A stretch of DNA of 64,000 bases from Dicyema japonicum (GCA_011109175.1 RDEW01000041.1:248001-312000); one strand, 5' to 3'. Counted from the stretch's first letter, positions 46,738-58,310 are shown. Notes: generated by a model from the letters alone, not told the origin. A program made the numbers and translations.

Positions 46738-47017
46738 ACTATTTTTGTTTTAATAAATATGGTATTTTAATTTGTGATTTAAGACTTTATTATTATGTTT
46801 ATTTTGCGGCGGGAAATTTTGGCGATTTTAAATGTTTGTTTCTGCCTAATTATACTGAAATTTATCAAAAAGATAATACATAAATCTTCCATCTTACTAA
46901 GGGCTTTAAATCAATGCTGTTTCCAAAACACAGAGAGCATGGTTAAGTAGACTAAATCATTCTCAACTGAATATGATGTTTGAAACATAATTTCGGCAAA
47001 TTTCTCCGCACAAGTTC
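46738..47017. other. Short 3' intergenic region
   Basis: AT-rich region between the POLRMT stop and a convergent small ORF. No motif seen. Confidence 0.3.
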
Positions 47018-47215
47018 TTAGTTATTTTTTAATTCAATTAGTTCTTGTATTTCCTTTTCCGCATCAAACAGGATGATAACCATGGATTTATCGTCCATTC
47101 TCAATATTCCAATTAAATCGTAAAATCTTTTATGCATATCATCATTCAAATTTTGTAGGCGAGAAATACAAATATCTGTGTTATATTCTTTATCGTAAAA
47201 ATCAAATTAACTAAA
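47018..47215 (-). CDS. Small C-terminal exon or gene, unrecognised
   Basis: The minus strand reads FYDKEYNTDICISRLQNLND, then MHKRFYDLIGILRMDD and IILFDAEKEIQELIELKNN up to TAA at 47018-47020. The amphipathic pattern suggests a coiled-coil or helical bundle C-terminus. A possible 3' splice site (ATTTTAG) lies just upstream, but the joining frame is one base off. It converges on POLRMT. Confidence 0.35.
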
Positions 47216-47339
47216 ATTTCCTCTGATTAAATTATATTTATAAAATTTAATTTTTTCAATAAAATTTTTATTATTTTTTTAAATCGATCAAATTGACGTA
47301 ATCTCCTTGTAAATCAAGTGAAATTTAATTTAACTTTAA

Positions 47340-47600
47340 AAATCCAATCTCCTAAAAATTTGGCTCTTATGAAACTAGACTCCAGAATGAGGAGATATGG
47401 CACAGTAAATTCAGTCAGCCGTTCTGTAAACAAGGAAGGAACACCGGGAAAAAGTGAGGTCACTGTTTAAATACATTAAAATCACGTGATAATTAGTTGT
47501 TTTACCGTGGTCTTGGGTTGTTAAATAAATTAAAAAATTCAATCTCCGAAAAATTTGGCCGCTTCACTTTCGGACCCAGGCCATGCTTCCAAGCAAGCCG
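47340..47600 (+). mobile_element. Retrotransposon fragments related to the 52-53 kb element
   Basis: 47360-47420 (GAAACTAGACTCCAGAATGA and following) is the reverse complement of 52060-52130. The adjacent block repeats a motif AATCTCC-AAAATTTGGC at 47343 and 47541, bracketing a TTAAATAAATTAAAA tail. It is a short rearranged relic. Confidence 0.5.
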
Positions 47601-47780
47601 AGGATCAGAAGAGTTGGAAGTACCTACTTTTTTGTAATTTAAAAAAACATTGTTGTGTTTTTGACATAAAAAATATAATTTTGACTCTTTTTGTGATTTA
47701 AAAAATTATAATATGTCACGTCAGAACCGCGATAGACCTCCACCAGTGTTTCCACTGACTTCATCTTAACCAGGTATACT

Positions 47781-48115
47781 AGCCGGGTGGCATAGTGGTT
47801 AGGTGTCGGGCTTAAGTGGCTTAGGCTACGGGTTCGAATCTTGCTGTTGTTCACCTGGTGGAAGGTTCCACGCATCTACGATGCAGAAAGGTTTTGACGA
47901 GTGACGCCGTCATCAGTGGATACTCACTGCGGAACTAGATTGTCTAGAAAGAACACTCACACAAGAAAAAGAAAAAAAAGAAGTGAAAATCATTACTTGG
48001 TTCTATGATTAGTTAAAATTAACTGTTCTTTACTTAAATAAAGTGTGTGTCCTGCCTATGCGGAGCTATAAATACTATGGCTCTCGTGAAAAGGCTTTAT
48101 TATTATGTGTGTTAT
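47781..48115 (+). mobile_element. tRNA-derived SINE with a LINE-D-like 3' tail, copy 1
   Basis: The head (47781-47852) has pol III promoter boxes: an A box TGGCATAGTGGTTAGG and a B box GGGTTCGAATC. A body follows (GAAGGTTCCACGCATC, GACGAGTGACGCCGTCATCA, a purine-rich tract). From about 48043 the 3' tail GTGTGTCCTGCCTATGCGG and the following TATAAATACTATGGCTCTCG matches the 3' end of LINE-D (minus 60290-60375) and ends in TTATTATTATG. Head, body and LINE-matching tail are the classic SINE layout. Confidence 0.75.
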
Positions 48116-48990
48116 AAAGTTAAGCTGATGGCTCAGTGTTTCGTTAAAACAACCCAAGAATAAATTGATATATTGGAACAGAAGGGGATCGATCTAATGA
48201 AAAGACAAAAAATACCGATTAACTCAAAAGTCAAAGAATTTTTTATCTATCAATGGGAGGTTATACCTTAAAGACACAAATGAAAACCACAAAATTGTCA
48301 TCTTCTCTAATAATTAGTGGCCTCGCAAATTCATCAATTGGCCCATTGTTGACACAACACATTGGAACAATATTGCAATGAAAGATATTTTTTCATGAAG
48401 AGAAATTATTCGGAAAGTGGTGTCAGAATGTGATATTCCATGTAAGAGCATTGTGACTGCTTCAACGTCTAACAAATTCATAGTCGGCCTAACAATCCAA
48501 GGAGTCAAGGATTATCGAACGCTTCAATCAGACAATCACAAGATCACTATCTAAGATGATGTCCGAGGATAAGTGTTGGACTAAAAACATAAAGGAAGCA
48601 GATGGAGTGAACATGGCGTTACTGGTAATTGATCAATGCACGACAATACAACGAGCGGAAATTCGACCAACTCGCACATATTGACAGGTTCTTCCGTTCG
48701 ACATAGGAGCGTATCCAACTTCCGGCCTGAGAAATACTCACGGAAGCAGGCCAAACTGGTAGTCAGACTCGGAAAGCTTGGAATCATTCTCTCCCTGTAT
48801 ATCTCTCGTCGCTAATGGCCTGCAACACCCTTGTCAATAGGATTCTACACTCCTCCCTGAATTCTCTTCATACCAGGACGTCGTTGATGATTATGAGGCC
48901 TGGAGCGTACCTATTATTTTTTCCAACCTTCCATGATTATTACTAAAACACATTTGAAACGCATCAAAAAGTAGTTAAAAATGAATAATT
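48116..48990. other. Relic DNA; retrotransposon piece at 48690-48900
   Basis: 48775-48870 is the reverse complement of 52170-52270 (the TATATCTCTCGTCGCTAATGG block and a GGAGAGAATTCAG block), so it belongs to the 52 kb RLE-A-like family. 48180-48500 contains short frames that vaguely resemble an integrase zinc-binding region, too weak to call. Confidence 0.4.
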
Positions 48991-49909
48991 TTTGCATGAT
49001 CATAATTTTAAAATATTTTTAAGCATGCCTGCGAAGCTTAGTCGCCACTTGAAACAGAAGATTTCCGATTCTTTAATGAAAGCAAATTTGTCAGAAAGAA
49101 AAATTTGTCAATTATACAAAATTGGAAAAGGAACTGTCTCACGAATTAAAAAAAAATCGGAAAAGGGGTATCAAAAACACAAATATGCTCTGATGAACTC
49201 TCATCTAAGAATTCGAATCTGATCTTTCTATTCGAATTGATCGATTAGTATTCGAAGTCTTTAAAAATTTGAGAGAGGATGGTATTTCAGTTTCAGGATT
49301 TCTCCTCAAAACTATTGCAAAAAAAATTGCAGCTAATCTTGAATGATTTCAAAGCATCAAATGGATGGTTGGATCGATTTAAAAAAGCGCCATGAATTAT
49401 TGTTCAAAGTAATTTCGGGGGAAAAGAACTCATGTGACAGAAATAAAATTGTAGATTTTTTAACGATTACGACAATTTATTTGATAAATACGAGAAAAAA
49501 GATATTTTTAACTGCGACGAAACCTCTCTTTTTGTTAGACAAAATCATGTAAATCATTTGTCTCTTTAAATGATGATTGTTTTGGTGAAACGAAAGCAAA
49601 GAACGAGTTTCAGCTCTCTTATGGTGCAGTCTTGAAGGTGAGAAATTAAAGCCCCTTGTTATCGGGAAATTTAAATCGCCAAGATGCGGGCTCAAAGAAT
49701 ACTATGAATTCAGAATAAAAATTTCAAGATTCTAAGAAATAAGTATAACACTGGGTTCAAATTAACTGATTTTTCACATAAAATAAATCCTATTTTTTAT
49801 TGAAACAACATATTTTGTTATTAAAAATACAAATAATAGTTTTAAAATGTAAGAATTATATATACCCTCTATATTTGGGGCACTTTTCTACTGGGGCGGG
49901 GTCGTACTG
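48991..49909 (+). mobile_element. Second Tigger-type transposon, 5'-truncated and decayed
   Basis: From 49025 the frame MPAKLSRHLKQKISDSLMKA with SERKICQLYKIGKGTVSRIK is the CENP-B-like helix-turn-helix, collinear with the 27.5 kb transposase. Next come ASNGWLDRF-like and EKNSCDRNK segments, then a broken DDE start (FNCDETSL). The right end (49878-49909) reads inward as CAGTACGACCCCGCCCCAG with TA just outside at 49910, the same layout as the first Tigger inverted repeat. The left inverted repeat is missing. Confidence 0.65.
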
Positions 49910-51375
49910 TATTTGTAAGAAATTCTAAAATTTCATAAAAAATTCTTACTATTAGCAATAGTTTGGTCAAATTATATATATAAATTTGATAAATTAAGTC
50001 AAAAAAATTTTTTTGATTTTTTTCTAAGTCCACTAGTGCAACGCGTAGCGCTCGGTAACGCCTGTGACATAATAGAATCAAATAATTTAACAATTTTTAT
50101 TTAATAGCCACCTAATTACTGATTGTAGAAGCAGAGTAACATAATCTACTCCTAGGTCATACAATATTCATGGAAAAGACGATCGCACTTGCTATTTCGT
50201 TTATTTTTATTAAATATTCATTTTTGCAACTATGAGCCCTGAATAGTTTGGGGATTTGTAGGTACACTCGACCCTCGCAAATTAGCAATTTTTGGTTCCT
50301 TAGAATTTGGACAATTTAAAAAAATTAACTTAATAATTTTGACGAACAAAGAATTTTTTTAAAAAAGCCCTAAATGAATAAAAAACGTATTTAAGTGTAT
50401 TAAAATAAAATTTAATTCTTAACTGTTTTTTCTTTCCTTCAATAAAACTTGCTTTTTAATTCTTTATTGAAGAAATTAGAGAAACTTCATGTTCATTCTC
50501 AACATTAGCCAAGAGTTCCCTCTCCATTGGTTAATCAAACTACAATATCCATTTTGTCCACGTCTTATTTTTTCAGATTCTTGTTCACTATTTTATTAAT
50601 CTTCTAAATAATTTTTATTTTCAATAAATTTTCAATTTTCCATTATTCAATATTTAAAAAATCCTCAACATTGAGAGGATCAAAAATGTCTGTTCTTATT
50701 GCTGTATCGTTAATATTAATTTCCAGATTTTCGTTATTGGAGTTATTTAAAACTCAAACAATTCCTGATCGTCCTTTGACCACCCATAAACCAGAAATGG
50801 TGTACTTCTTCAGTAAAATATTATTTATTGTTTACTCGATATAATCTTTCGAAATATGTTTGAGAATATATCAGCTAACTGCTGGCACAAAATAGCATCA
50901 TTTTCTTTATAATTAAGCTTTTCATTAAAAGTAAGCCGATTATAGCGTCCACGAGAGTAATTGGAAGACATGTCTTAATTAAATTTTTTTTTTTTCCAAT
51001 TTGTATTAAAAATTAAATTAAGAATTGGGTAATTAATAAAAAGAATGGGATTTTTTTCTTTGAAATTTTTTTTAAAAAATGCCCACCTTTTCTTTAAAAA
51101 TCGTTCAAAATGTGGAATTCTGTCTATAACAAGAATTTTGTTATATACGAGTCTTCAAACGGAAATATCCTATGAAAAGACCCAATTCAAATTCACGCTG
51201 AAAATGACGGCTTGCTTTAATTAATATTTGTTTCAAGGGAACCCGGTATTTGAGGCTAGATGGGAGGATATTGAGAGTAACCGGGAGAACCATGATATAA
51301 CAATGATTTATTGACTATTTTTAAATAAATTAAATTATAAAAGTTAATAAGAAATTTATTTTTAAATATAATCTT
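49910..51375. other. AT-rich region with a possible third Tigger-like relic
   Basis: At 50272 the sequence TACACTCGACCCTCGC resembles a Tigger inverted-repeat end beside TA. The minus strand at 50830-50975 reads MSSNYSRGRYNRLTFNEKLN, like a helix-turn-helix N-terminus. No matching far end was found and the rest is low-complexity AT. Confidence 0.3.
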
Positions 51376-51378
51376 TTG

Positions 51379-51654
51379 ATGGATGAGGTGTACCAAAAAT
51401 ATCAGGAATATGTAGCCAACAATGATGGAGTATTGGTCATTGACCGAAAGGGATTATGCCTGGACAGTACTTTCTATATAATCTCAAAGGCTCTGGAACT
51501 GCAAATCCAGAGGACGCCCCAATTTTGGCGAGATATTTCGTTTGTCAAGGTCAATTCGTACGTCCACCTTAAACCCTCCGGTAGTTTACATCCACAGAAA
51601 ATTAAGGTACCTTCCACATGTTGATTTTAGCAAAATAGTAACAAGCTGCACTGA
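51379..51654 (+). CDS. Small protein, possibly a roadblock/LC7-domain subunit
   Basis: The frame from ATG 51379 reads MDEVYQKYQEYVANNDGVLV, then IDRKGLCLDSTFYI, then a helix and DISFVKVNSYVHLKPSGSL. A 24-nt GT-AG intron (51607-51630) carries it to a TGA at 51654. The helix, VLVID-x-x-G strand pair, long helix and two final strands fit the roadblock/LC7 fold of LAMTOR5- or dynein light-chain roadblock-type proteins, which are about this size. There is no diagnostic residue, so the assignment is tentative. Confidence 0.4.
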
Positions 51655-52028
51655 TGACATCGTCTGTTCCATTTATTTTAATAAAAATTAACCTAACATT
51701 CCTTGTAGCTTAATTTGGTTTTTACTAGCAATCTGGGTTTTTTTCTGGTTTTTGCCTGTTAATAAGGAGATGCTAGTCTATTTGCTTATTCGTGATTCCC
51801 ACGTGTTTATCATTTTAAACTGGCAATTTGTCCCAATTGAATTTGAGCCGGTCTAGGGACCCTTCGTATTTAGTCCCTTTAGACTTCACCACCTTTTCTG
51901 TGGACGATGAATTTACCAAATAATGTTGGTGGAGAAAAAGAGTATATACACGTGATTATAAAAGCAAGATAATTAATGGATATCAATAAACACTGTTAGC
52001 AGTCCTAATATAATATATTCCCTTACTT
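51655..52028. other. Intergenic, nothing recognised
   Basis: No open frame or repeat with identity. The right end abuts the 52 kb retrotransposon. Confidence 0.3.
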
Positions 52029-53262
52029 TCATTGAGATTTTGAGATACGATAATAAATTTTCTTTACTGTGTCAAATCTCCTCATTCTGGAGTCTAGTTT
52101 CATGAGCCAAATTTTCAGGCCCCGCTGAGAGAACGAGGAAGGCAGAAAAAGCTGATAAGCACGGCTCCAGGCCTCACGAACATGGCCAGCGTCCCGGTCA
52201 GTAGAGAATTCAGGGAGAGAGTAGAATCTTCTTGACAAGGGTGTTATAGGCCATTAGCGACGATAGATATTCAGGGAGAGAAAGGTCTACTGGGTTGCGA
52301 ATTCCAAGTCCTTCGAGTCTCACCGGCAGCGTGGCTTACTTTCATGAGTAATCCTTGAACTTGACGTTAAAGATATGCTCCGCTGTTGTACGGAAGATCC
52401 CATTAAGCCGTGCGAGTTGGTCACACAGGGTGAAATAGGGAGCAGTCCTCAGGACATATGCAAACCTCTGTACGTTGAGACTGTTTTTCAGAAGGAATAA
52501 TGACGTATGCATGTCAAGTAGGCACAAGAGGTCCAAAGTCTCTCCGAGTAACAGTCGTTTTTCACGCATAGTTCTTTCCATTGCATTTATGGCGAAGGGA
52601 TCCGAGAAATATAAGGTCTTCATCGGGTGTGGAAATACTTCCAGGTAGTAAAACTTCTCTTCTGAAAGTCCGCAATTGTAGATTTCGCATTTAGTGTATA
52701 TCAATTCCAGTCTAGCTTCTGACAGTGCTTGACACTTCCAAATCCCGGAAAACAGTATCCGGAGGTCCTCATCCAGATACCATAGGTTGAGGGACGAGCT
52801 TGGAAGTTTGGTGATTTTCTCTATTGCAAAACAAAACAATAAGGTCCTAGGGGATCTCCCTGTTGCACTCCAGAATACGAATAGATTAGGTAGTCCCCGA
52901 AAAGTAAGGATGAAGGTAGGCTGTATGACTGATTCACATATTCGAAAATACTAGGCATCTTTCAACACATGCTTCCAGGATATTGTCCCTCATTAGACTA
53001 TTGAAGGCGTTCTTGATGTCCAGTTTGACAAGGATATGTCCCCGGGAATCTTCTATACCGCGGCTTAGGAATGTCCTCACTGAATGGACAGCGACCTCGC
53101 ACTTTTTATTTTAATTAACATGCCAAACTTGACACTGCCGCATACTGACCACACTCTCTGAAGATCTCGAACCTCAGAAAAGCCGGGAAGATCCCAGTAA
53201 AAATCCATAAAGGAGTAAGAATCATGCACTGTCGTGTCTTTCAGATGCCATTGATTACGCAC
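52029..53262 (-). mobile_element. Divergent RLE-A-like retrotransposon fragment
   Basis: The minus strand reads SLNLWYLDEDLRILFSG (RT active site with one Asp replaced by Glu), a block on VFPHPMKTLYFSDPF, and the thumb LLDMHTSLFLLKNSLNVQRF. These are collinear with WYLDDATIGG, KLYFLGCPLSEE and SHTSFFLMRNNIGLPKLLYL of the 12.6 kb copy. Plus-strand pieces of the same subfamily lie at 47.36 and 48.78 kb. Upstream RT blocks appear at 52900-53100 in fragments. Confidence 0.65.
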
Positions 53263-53379
53263 TGTCCTCTGACAGTTGGGAATCCTGGCTAAAACTTATA
53301 TGCTTCGCACCTGTCGCATTCGGAATACCTAAAAAGAACAATAGTAACAAATCCTGAAACTGAAAGGAAGCATAATGAA

Positions 53380-53537
53380 TTTTAGCAGTCATAACATACA
53401 CGCAATACTTGAACAGCCACTTAATGTCAATGAGGTTGAAACCAGAGGAGCATACACCAAAGACGTCTTTAACAAACTAAAGGAGAGAGTAAACTGGAAA
53501 CTTCTGGAGGGCGACTGTGGGCAACCTTACGGGTAAT
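53380..53537 (+). other. Short ORF resembling a transposase tail, unassigned
   Basis: The open frame MNFSSHNIHAILEQPLNVNE continues through RGAYTKDVFNKLKERVNWKL to TAA. The composition recalls MULE/FAR1-type transposase C-termini, but 51 codons are too few to decide. Confidence 0.25.
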
Positions 53538-54665
53538 CACTTCCGATGACACTTGTCTTGTACCCCCGAGGTCCTGAATACCTTATGCACCGACTGACTA
53601 TGAAAAGTTTTTGAATCCTGAAGGATCCACGTAGATAATCATAACCGAATCCGAAGTGCGCTGCGGAATAGTATCCTTCGCCGCTAGCAGCAACGGAGGC
53701 TTGGAAGGGTTACGTCCTGGGCCATATTAAGACCTTACGTCCACTTACACCTCGGAAGCTGGATAATGTCTTGTCAAATCAATTACGGACCTAATCAGAA
53801 AAATGGTTAACGGCGACATCCCATAATATGCCAGAGAATTGCTCTTCTCCGCAAGCTACTTGCTTTAAAAAACCAAATGGGGGAATCCGTCCCATTGGGG
53901 AACTATTTAGAAGACTTGCAGCAAAATAGCATCGACCCATGGTGAGCCAACAACTTAGAGAAAAAGTTCTTTCCTGAACAAATGGGTGTTAGTATCCAGA
54001 ACTGATGTGAGGCAGCGGTTCATGCAGCAAGGCGTTTCTTCACACAGAAAAATATTTCAAATGAATGTATTGGAATCAAGTTGGACATAACGAATGCATT
54101 AATTCTTAAAAGAGATAAATTATGGAAACGAGTTGGAAGAGGGCTCCAAAGCTTTCCCTCTTGTCAATTATCTATGGGGAAGATACGTCTCTGTTTTTGA
54201 AAATGAAATTATTAAATCAAAAACCGGGGGTCCAACAAGGAGATCCGCTCGGACCTCTCTTATTGACTCTGAACGTTGATGATGTTGTGAGATCAATTGA
54301 TGCATGGCTAAATCTCTGGTATCTCGACGATGCCACAATTGGAGGATCATTCAAGGAAACATACAATTCATTACTAAAGCGTTACCCGGTTTAAACACTT
54401 GGGCTTGGACATCAATGTTAACAAATCAGAGCTAATAAATGTCTCATCCAAACACCGACTTTCTTCATATCAAGGAGTCTTTACGAACTGCTTCCTGGGA
54501 TCCCGAATGTGCCAGCTGATAAATTATATTTTCTCGGATGCCCACTCAGCCAATAAGAACTCAAAAACCATCTACTTTCCAAAAACGAAGAACTAACACG
54601 CCTCGCGAAAAGATTGTCATGTCTTGACTTTCACACATCCTTTTTCCTGATGAGAAACAACATCA

Positions 54666-54985
54666 GACTTTGCCCACGTAATGGATCATGGATGCTAAGA
54701 CCCGTAGTCGTGGTTTCGGATTTCTTCGCGTCTGTGAGAAAGATGGAAACCCGCTTCGCCTGATCACTTCCATGGCAAAAGAAAACCGATTGGATAGGAT
54801 ATTCCCCTCCCCGATTGGATTCCTCTGCAAGACTGAGAGAAGGCTCTTCCAGAAAGTAGTGGGGACAATGGAAGATCACAGACGTCGACTGGAACAATTG
54901 ATTGTGAAGACTGGAATCCACCTAACTGTTTGACTCCTTTGTCTTCTTTCTCGGTGTTCCCTGGGTTATTAAAATAAACAAATAA
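54666..54985 (+). mobile_element. LINE-C 3' end inserted into RLE-A
   Basis: 54766-54985 matches 1805-2035 (GCAAAAGAAAACCGATTGG, CCCCGATTGGATTCCTCTGC, TTCTTTCTCGGTG and a final TAAAATAAACAAATAAG tail). It is 5' truncated, as usual for LINE insertions. It sits between RLE-A sequence reading MRNNIRL and LLHLLRCSPCY, which are adjacent in the intact copy. Confidence 0.75.
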
Positions 54986-55514
54986 GCTTTTACATCTACT
55001 CCGATGTTCACCCTGCTACGGACAATACGACAGTCTACTTTCGATAGACAAATCTCTCAAAAAAACTGTTGAGTCACTAATTAACGTCCGCTTCGACGAA
55101 CTTGGTTGGAAGCAATGTAAGGTTCCCTCTGGATTTGCGGGTGTCGGTCTAAGATCAGCGCTGGCGGTTGCGTACCCGGCGTATCTATCGTCTCTCTCAA
55201 GCTGCAGCCATTTTACACGGCAAGTCCTTTATCACACTATTAGACTTTGCTGGAATGAGTCATTTGACGAAGCTTGTCGGAAATGGAACGAGTCCGGACT
55301 CATTATTCCCGAAGACACAACGAAGCAACGTAATTGGAATAACCAAAATTTTTGAAGACCTTAAAAAAGAAGCAAATCAACATCGTATGGCTTGTTGGTG
55401 TCAACTTCAAGTGGAGGGAGTGGAGCATGGCTTGGTTCAATCCCTTGCCCAAACCTAGGGACTCTTTTGGTCGACGAATCTTTGAGGATTGAAATCGGAC
55501 AAAGGCTAGGACTA

Positions 55515-56876
55515 TACTATTTTCACTTCAATTCTGACATTGACAAAGCAATATTCATTATTGACAATGCGATAAGCAATATTGACATTTTTGCATCAAT
55601 TTTAACAATGCGATTTCAATTTTAGCATTTCAATATACATTTTGACAATGCAATTAACAATAATTAACAACTTAATCATATAATGGAATCCCAATCGTAC
55701 AATTTCCATTTATTTTTTCAACATTCCTGTAAAAATGTCGTATTTTCTCATGCGTTAGATGTGGTATAGAATAGTCCAAAGCATTTTGTAGTAATTGAGC
55801 TCGAAATTCGGTCAGAGTTCCATTTCCTGCTGCAATAACATCACTATGGGGATTGTTGTGATTAGATAAATACGTCTTTTCCAAGCCTTAAGAATGAAAA
55901 AACAGCCTTCGCATGATTAAGTTGAGGAGAATATGGTGCATCAAATTTTCGTATAGTATGTTCTACTCGGGTACCTTCAAAATTTCCTTGTTTTTTATAG
56001 ATTGGAGCATTATCCATATAAATAATAAGTTCCTCTCCAACTAAACTGTCAGATAATGCCGTCATAAAATTGATAAATTTCGATTTTATAGATCCAATGT
56101 GTGATTCAATTCTCACAATTGTTCCGTTGTCACCATTGCCTAAATAACGTTGAGATTCACCCCTTTGCTTGCCCTTACTGGAACTATCGCACGTGATCCT
56201 ATATGGGATCGGCGAATTTTTTTAATTTAAAGAGATTGAATTGTTTTTCGTCCAAATGTATTTTTCTATTTGTATTAAGTTGATAATCCAATGCAAATAT
56301 TTTTCTTTTTTTCTATATTTTCCAGACTATTCCTGGAAATTGGTTCTCTTCGCAGCATTTTGTAGGCAATCGGCCATCAAGTCGGTTATATATTGTCGCA
56401 ATACAGACTTTATTATTTACCAATGTTCGTATTTCCTTCAATGTTATCGATGGATTATTCTCAATATTTTCAATTGTCAAATTCACATCATCATCAGTAA
56501 GTTTAATCGTAGCATCCCTTCTACCTCCACGTTTACAAACATACTGATTTCCACTTTTAACGATGGCTATAGCTGTTGTCCTCTTGACTCCAAGATCTCG
56601 AGCAAGCTGTATATAATCGCCATCCTTTTCATCCTTATTTATAAGTGCTCTTCTCGAAGCTTCTGATATTCTTGAATTTTTTCTTGACATAAAATTGGTA
56701 CAAGAACAACGAATCAAGAAATATAAAATAAATCACAAATCGTATTTGGATCAACTATGATAAACGAAATCAAAATTGATATAAAAAATGTCAAAATAGA
56801 ATATCGCATTGTCAATATTGCATATTGCTTTGTCAAATTTGATATAAAAAATATCAGAATTGAACTGAAAATGGTA
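55515..56876 (-). mobile_element. Tc1/mariner-type (IS630-like) DNA transposon inserted at TA in RLE-A
   Basis: Long inverted repeats start TAC-ATTTTCA-TTCAATTCTGA at both ends and include GACAAAGCAATAT and GACAATGCGATA further in. The flanking TA is duplicated (55513-55514 and 56877-56878). The minus-strand transposase has a helix-turn-helix N-terminus (SEASRRALINKDEKDG...DLGVKRTTAIAIVK, 56717-56313). Its DDE part shows IIYMDNAPIYKKQGNF and DAPYSPQLNHAKAVFSF (56116-55862). The two frames are separated by breaks, so it is probably inactive, although about 1.36 kb is near full length for this class. Confidence 0.85.
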
Positions 56877-57439
56877 TAGACGTTTGCCGGGAGCACCGAT
56901 GCCGCTCCCGGAAAATAGTCGATACGAATGGATTGCACCCGCTGTCCTTCAGAAGAAGCGCCGGAGAGCTCTGAAGGCTACAGCTTCCCATCACAGCTTG
57001 AACCCGTGGGTCTCGATCGAGGAGATGGAAAGAGACCTTTTTCATGCACATCTGGAAGACCTTTGGTCTGGGACGCAACTTGTGTTGACACATATTCAAG
57101 CACGAACCTTTTCAAATCGGTTCAGACATTTGAAGCAGCTGCTTCAATTGCGGAAACCTAAAAATCAAGAAATATTCTTGCCTCGGGGACTGGTACCGAT
57201 TTACTGTTGCGGTCGAGTCATCAGGAGCCGTTGGTCCAATTACGGCTAAGTTCTTGTGCGAACTCGAGGAATGCTTGCCAGAAAAATAAGGGATCAGCGA
57301 GAAGGGTTATGGGTGAGACCAAAGATTGGAATGGCCATACTCCTAAGAAACTCGTTCGCGATCCACGCAGCAGGCTTCCTCAACTAGCATTTGTTTCTTT
57401 GTTAAATAATTGTCTTTAAAAAATAAAAATTAGCATATT

Positions 57440-57517
57440 ACTAACAAAAAATGCCCGAGTGGGACTGGAACCCGGGAACTTAGCGTTATTAGCACGAAGC
57501 ACTAACCAACCGGGACA
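57440..57517 (-). pseudogene. tRNA-Ile(AAU)-like sequence, 5' arm truncated
   Basis: The minus strand contains the tRNA-Ile hallmark GTTGGTTAGTGC, an anticodon arm GTGCTAATAACGC with AAT, and a T arm CCCGGGTTCCAGTCC ending CTCGGGCA. The 5' acceptor strand and half of the D arm are missing (about eight bases short). The T stem has mismatches at two of five pairs. I therefore read it as a tRNA pseudogene or a tRNA-derived relic rather than a working gene. Confidence 0.45.
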
Positions 57518-57558
57518 AAATAATTGAATTATATTTTGAATTTCAAGTAATACTTTTT

Positions 57559-58310
57559 ATGTTGGTTTTCGAAAACGCAAAAAAATTGACTGAAGAAATT
57601 ACTGAAGATACAACACCCTAAGTAGGACGACTTGCTTTAGAACTTCATTTGTTTCGTGAGATTTGTCAGCACTTTGAAAGATGCCCTGTGGCTAATTACT
57701 TTCTTCCTCTCTAGGCTTTGATCGCTATTGTTGTCACACAGAAAAATGCAAGTGGTTGACTGACTTTTTTAAATGTTCTAACTACGTGAAGGATCCCTTG
57801 TGGAGAGTTACAATTAATCGCCTACTTCCTCAATTCCAGCTTCTCCAATAATAAGGGCATATCTAATGTCACGAAACTGCTTAATTGCAGAGAAGTAGAG
57901 ACGAGTATACAAGAAGGACGATCCTCAAAATATCGAAGAGCTCTGTGGGCGAAATTTCTGTATATGGCACTGTGTATTTTTGGGAACCACGTATGTTTAT
58001 CGTTTTGAAAGATTTTTTGGGAAAAGGATGATATTCTAAAGTCGTTGAATATCATTGGAAGACGAATCACTCTAGTAGAAGACACTCCAGTGGATATATC
58101 CCCGATCTTATTAAAATATTATCAATTATTAGCCAAATTGGAAATCCCGTGTATGTGACTGCGTATACTGTTTTTTAGTTAAGAAGTTCGAGGCCCTCCG
58201 TGTACACAGCTTTTTTCACCTCGCTTATCTGGATTCTTTTCAATGATACACTTGACAGGGCTGATTTGACATCAAAGACCTCGAATATGTTTGTATTTTT
58301 TGGTAAATAA
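57559..58310 (+). CDS. Unrecognised multi-exon gene, possibly damaged
   Basis: From ATG 57559 the frame reads MLVFENAKKLTEEITEDTTP, meets a TAA, and continues in the same frame as GRLALELHLFREICQHFERC. After a 27-nt candidate intron (57687-57713) frames carry DPLWRVTINRLLPQF, SKYRRALWAKFLYMALCIFG and, past a 21-nt intron (57988-58008), RRITLVEDTPVDISPILLKY. The last exon ends near 58310. The protein-like segments in series and two fitting tiny introns support a gene. The stop and frame changes suggest sequence errors or decay. I do not recognise the family. Confidence 0.4.

Larger units (their letters stand above)
53690..57400 (+). mobile_element. RLE-A retrotransposon broken by two later insertions
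   Basis: The copy runs in three parts: 53690-54660, 54986-55512 and 56879-57400. It shows the RT blocks of the 12.6 kb copy (GVQQGDPLGPLLL, LWYLDDATIGGSF, GLDINVNKSELINVS) and the C-terminal domain with CTSGRPLVWDATCVDTY, and ends HAAGFLN. A LINE-C 3' end (54666-54985) separates part one from part two. A Tc1-like element separates part two from part three inside the coding sequence. Independent frame breaks are present too. Confidence 0.78.

Noticed and set aside
48180-48520. Possible LTR-retrotransposon integrase zinc-binding region
   Set aside because: Only a few scattered residues fit, no second His/Cys pair is in frame and no LTRs are visible.
56241-56666. Plus-strand ORF of 141 codons inside the Tc1-like element
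   Set aside because: It is the antisense of the helix-turn-helix part of the transposase.
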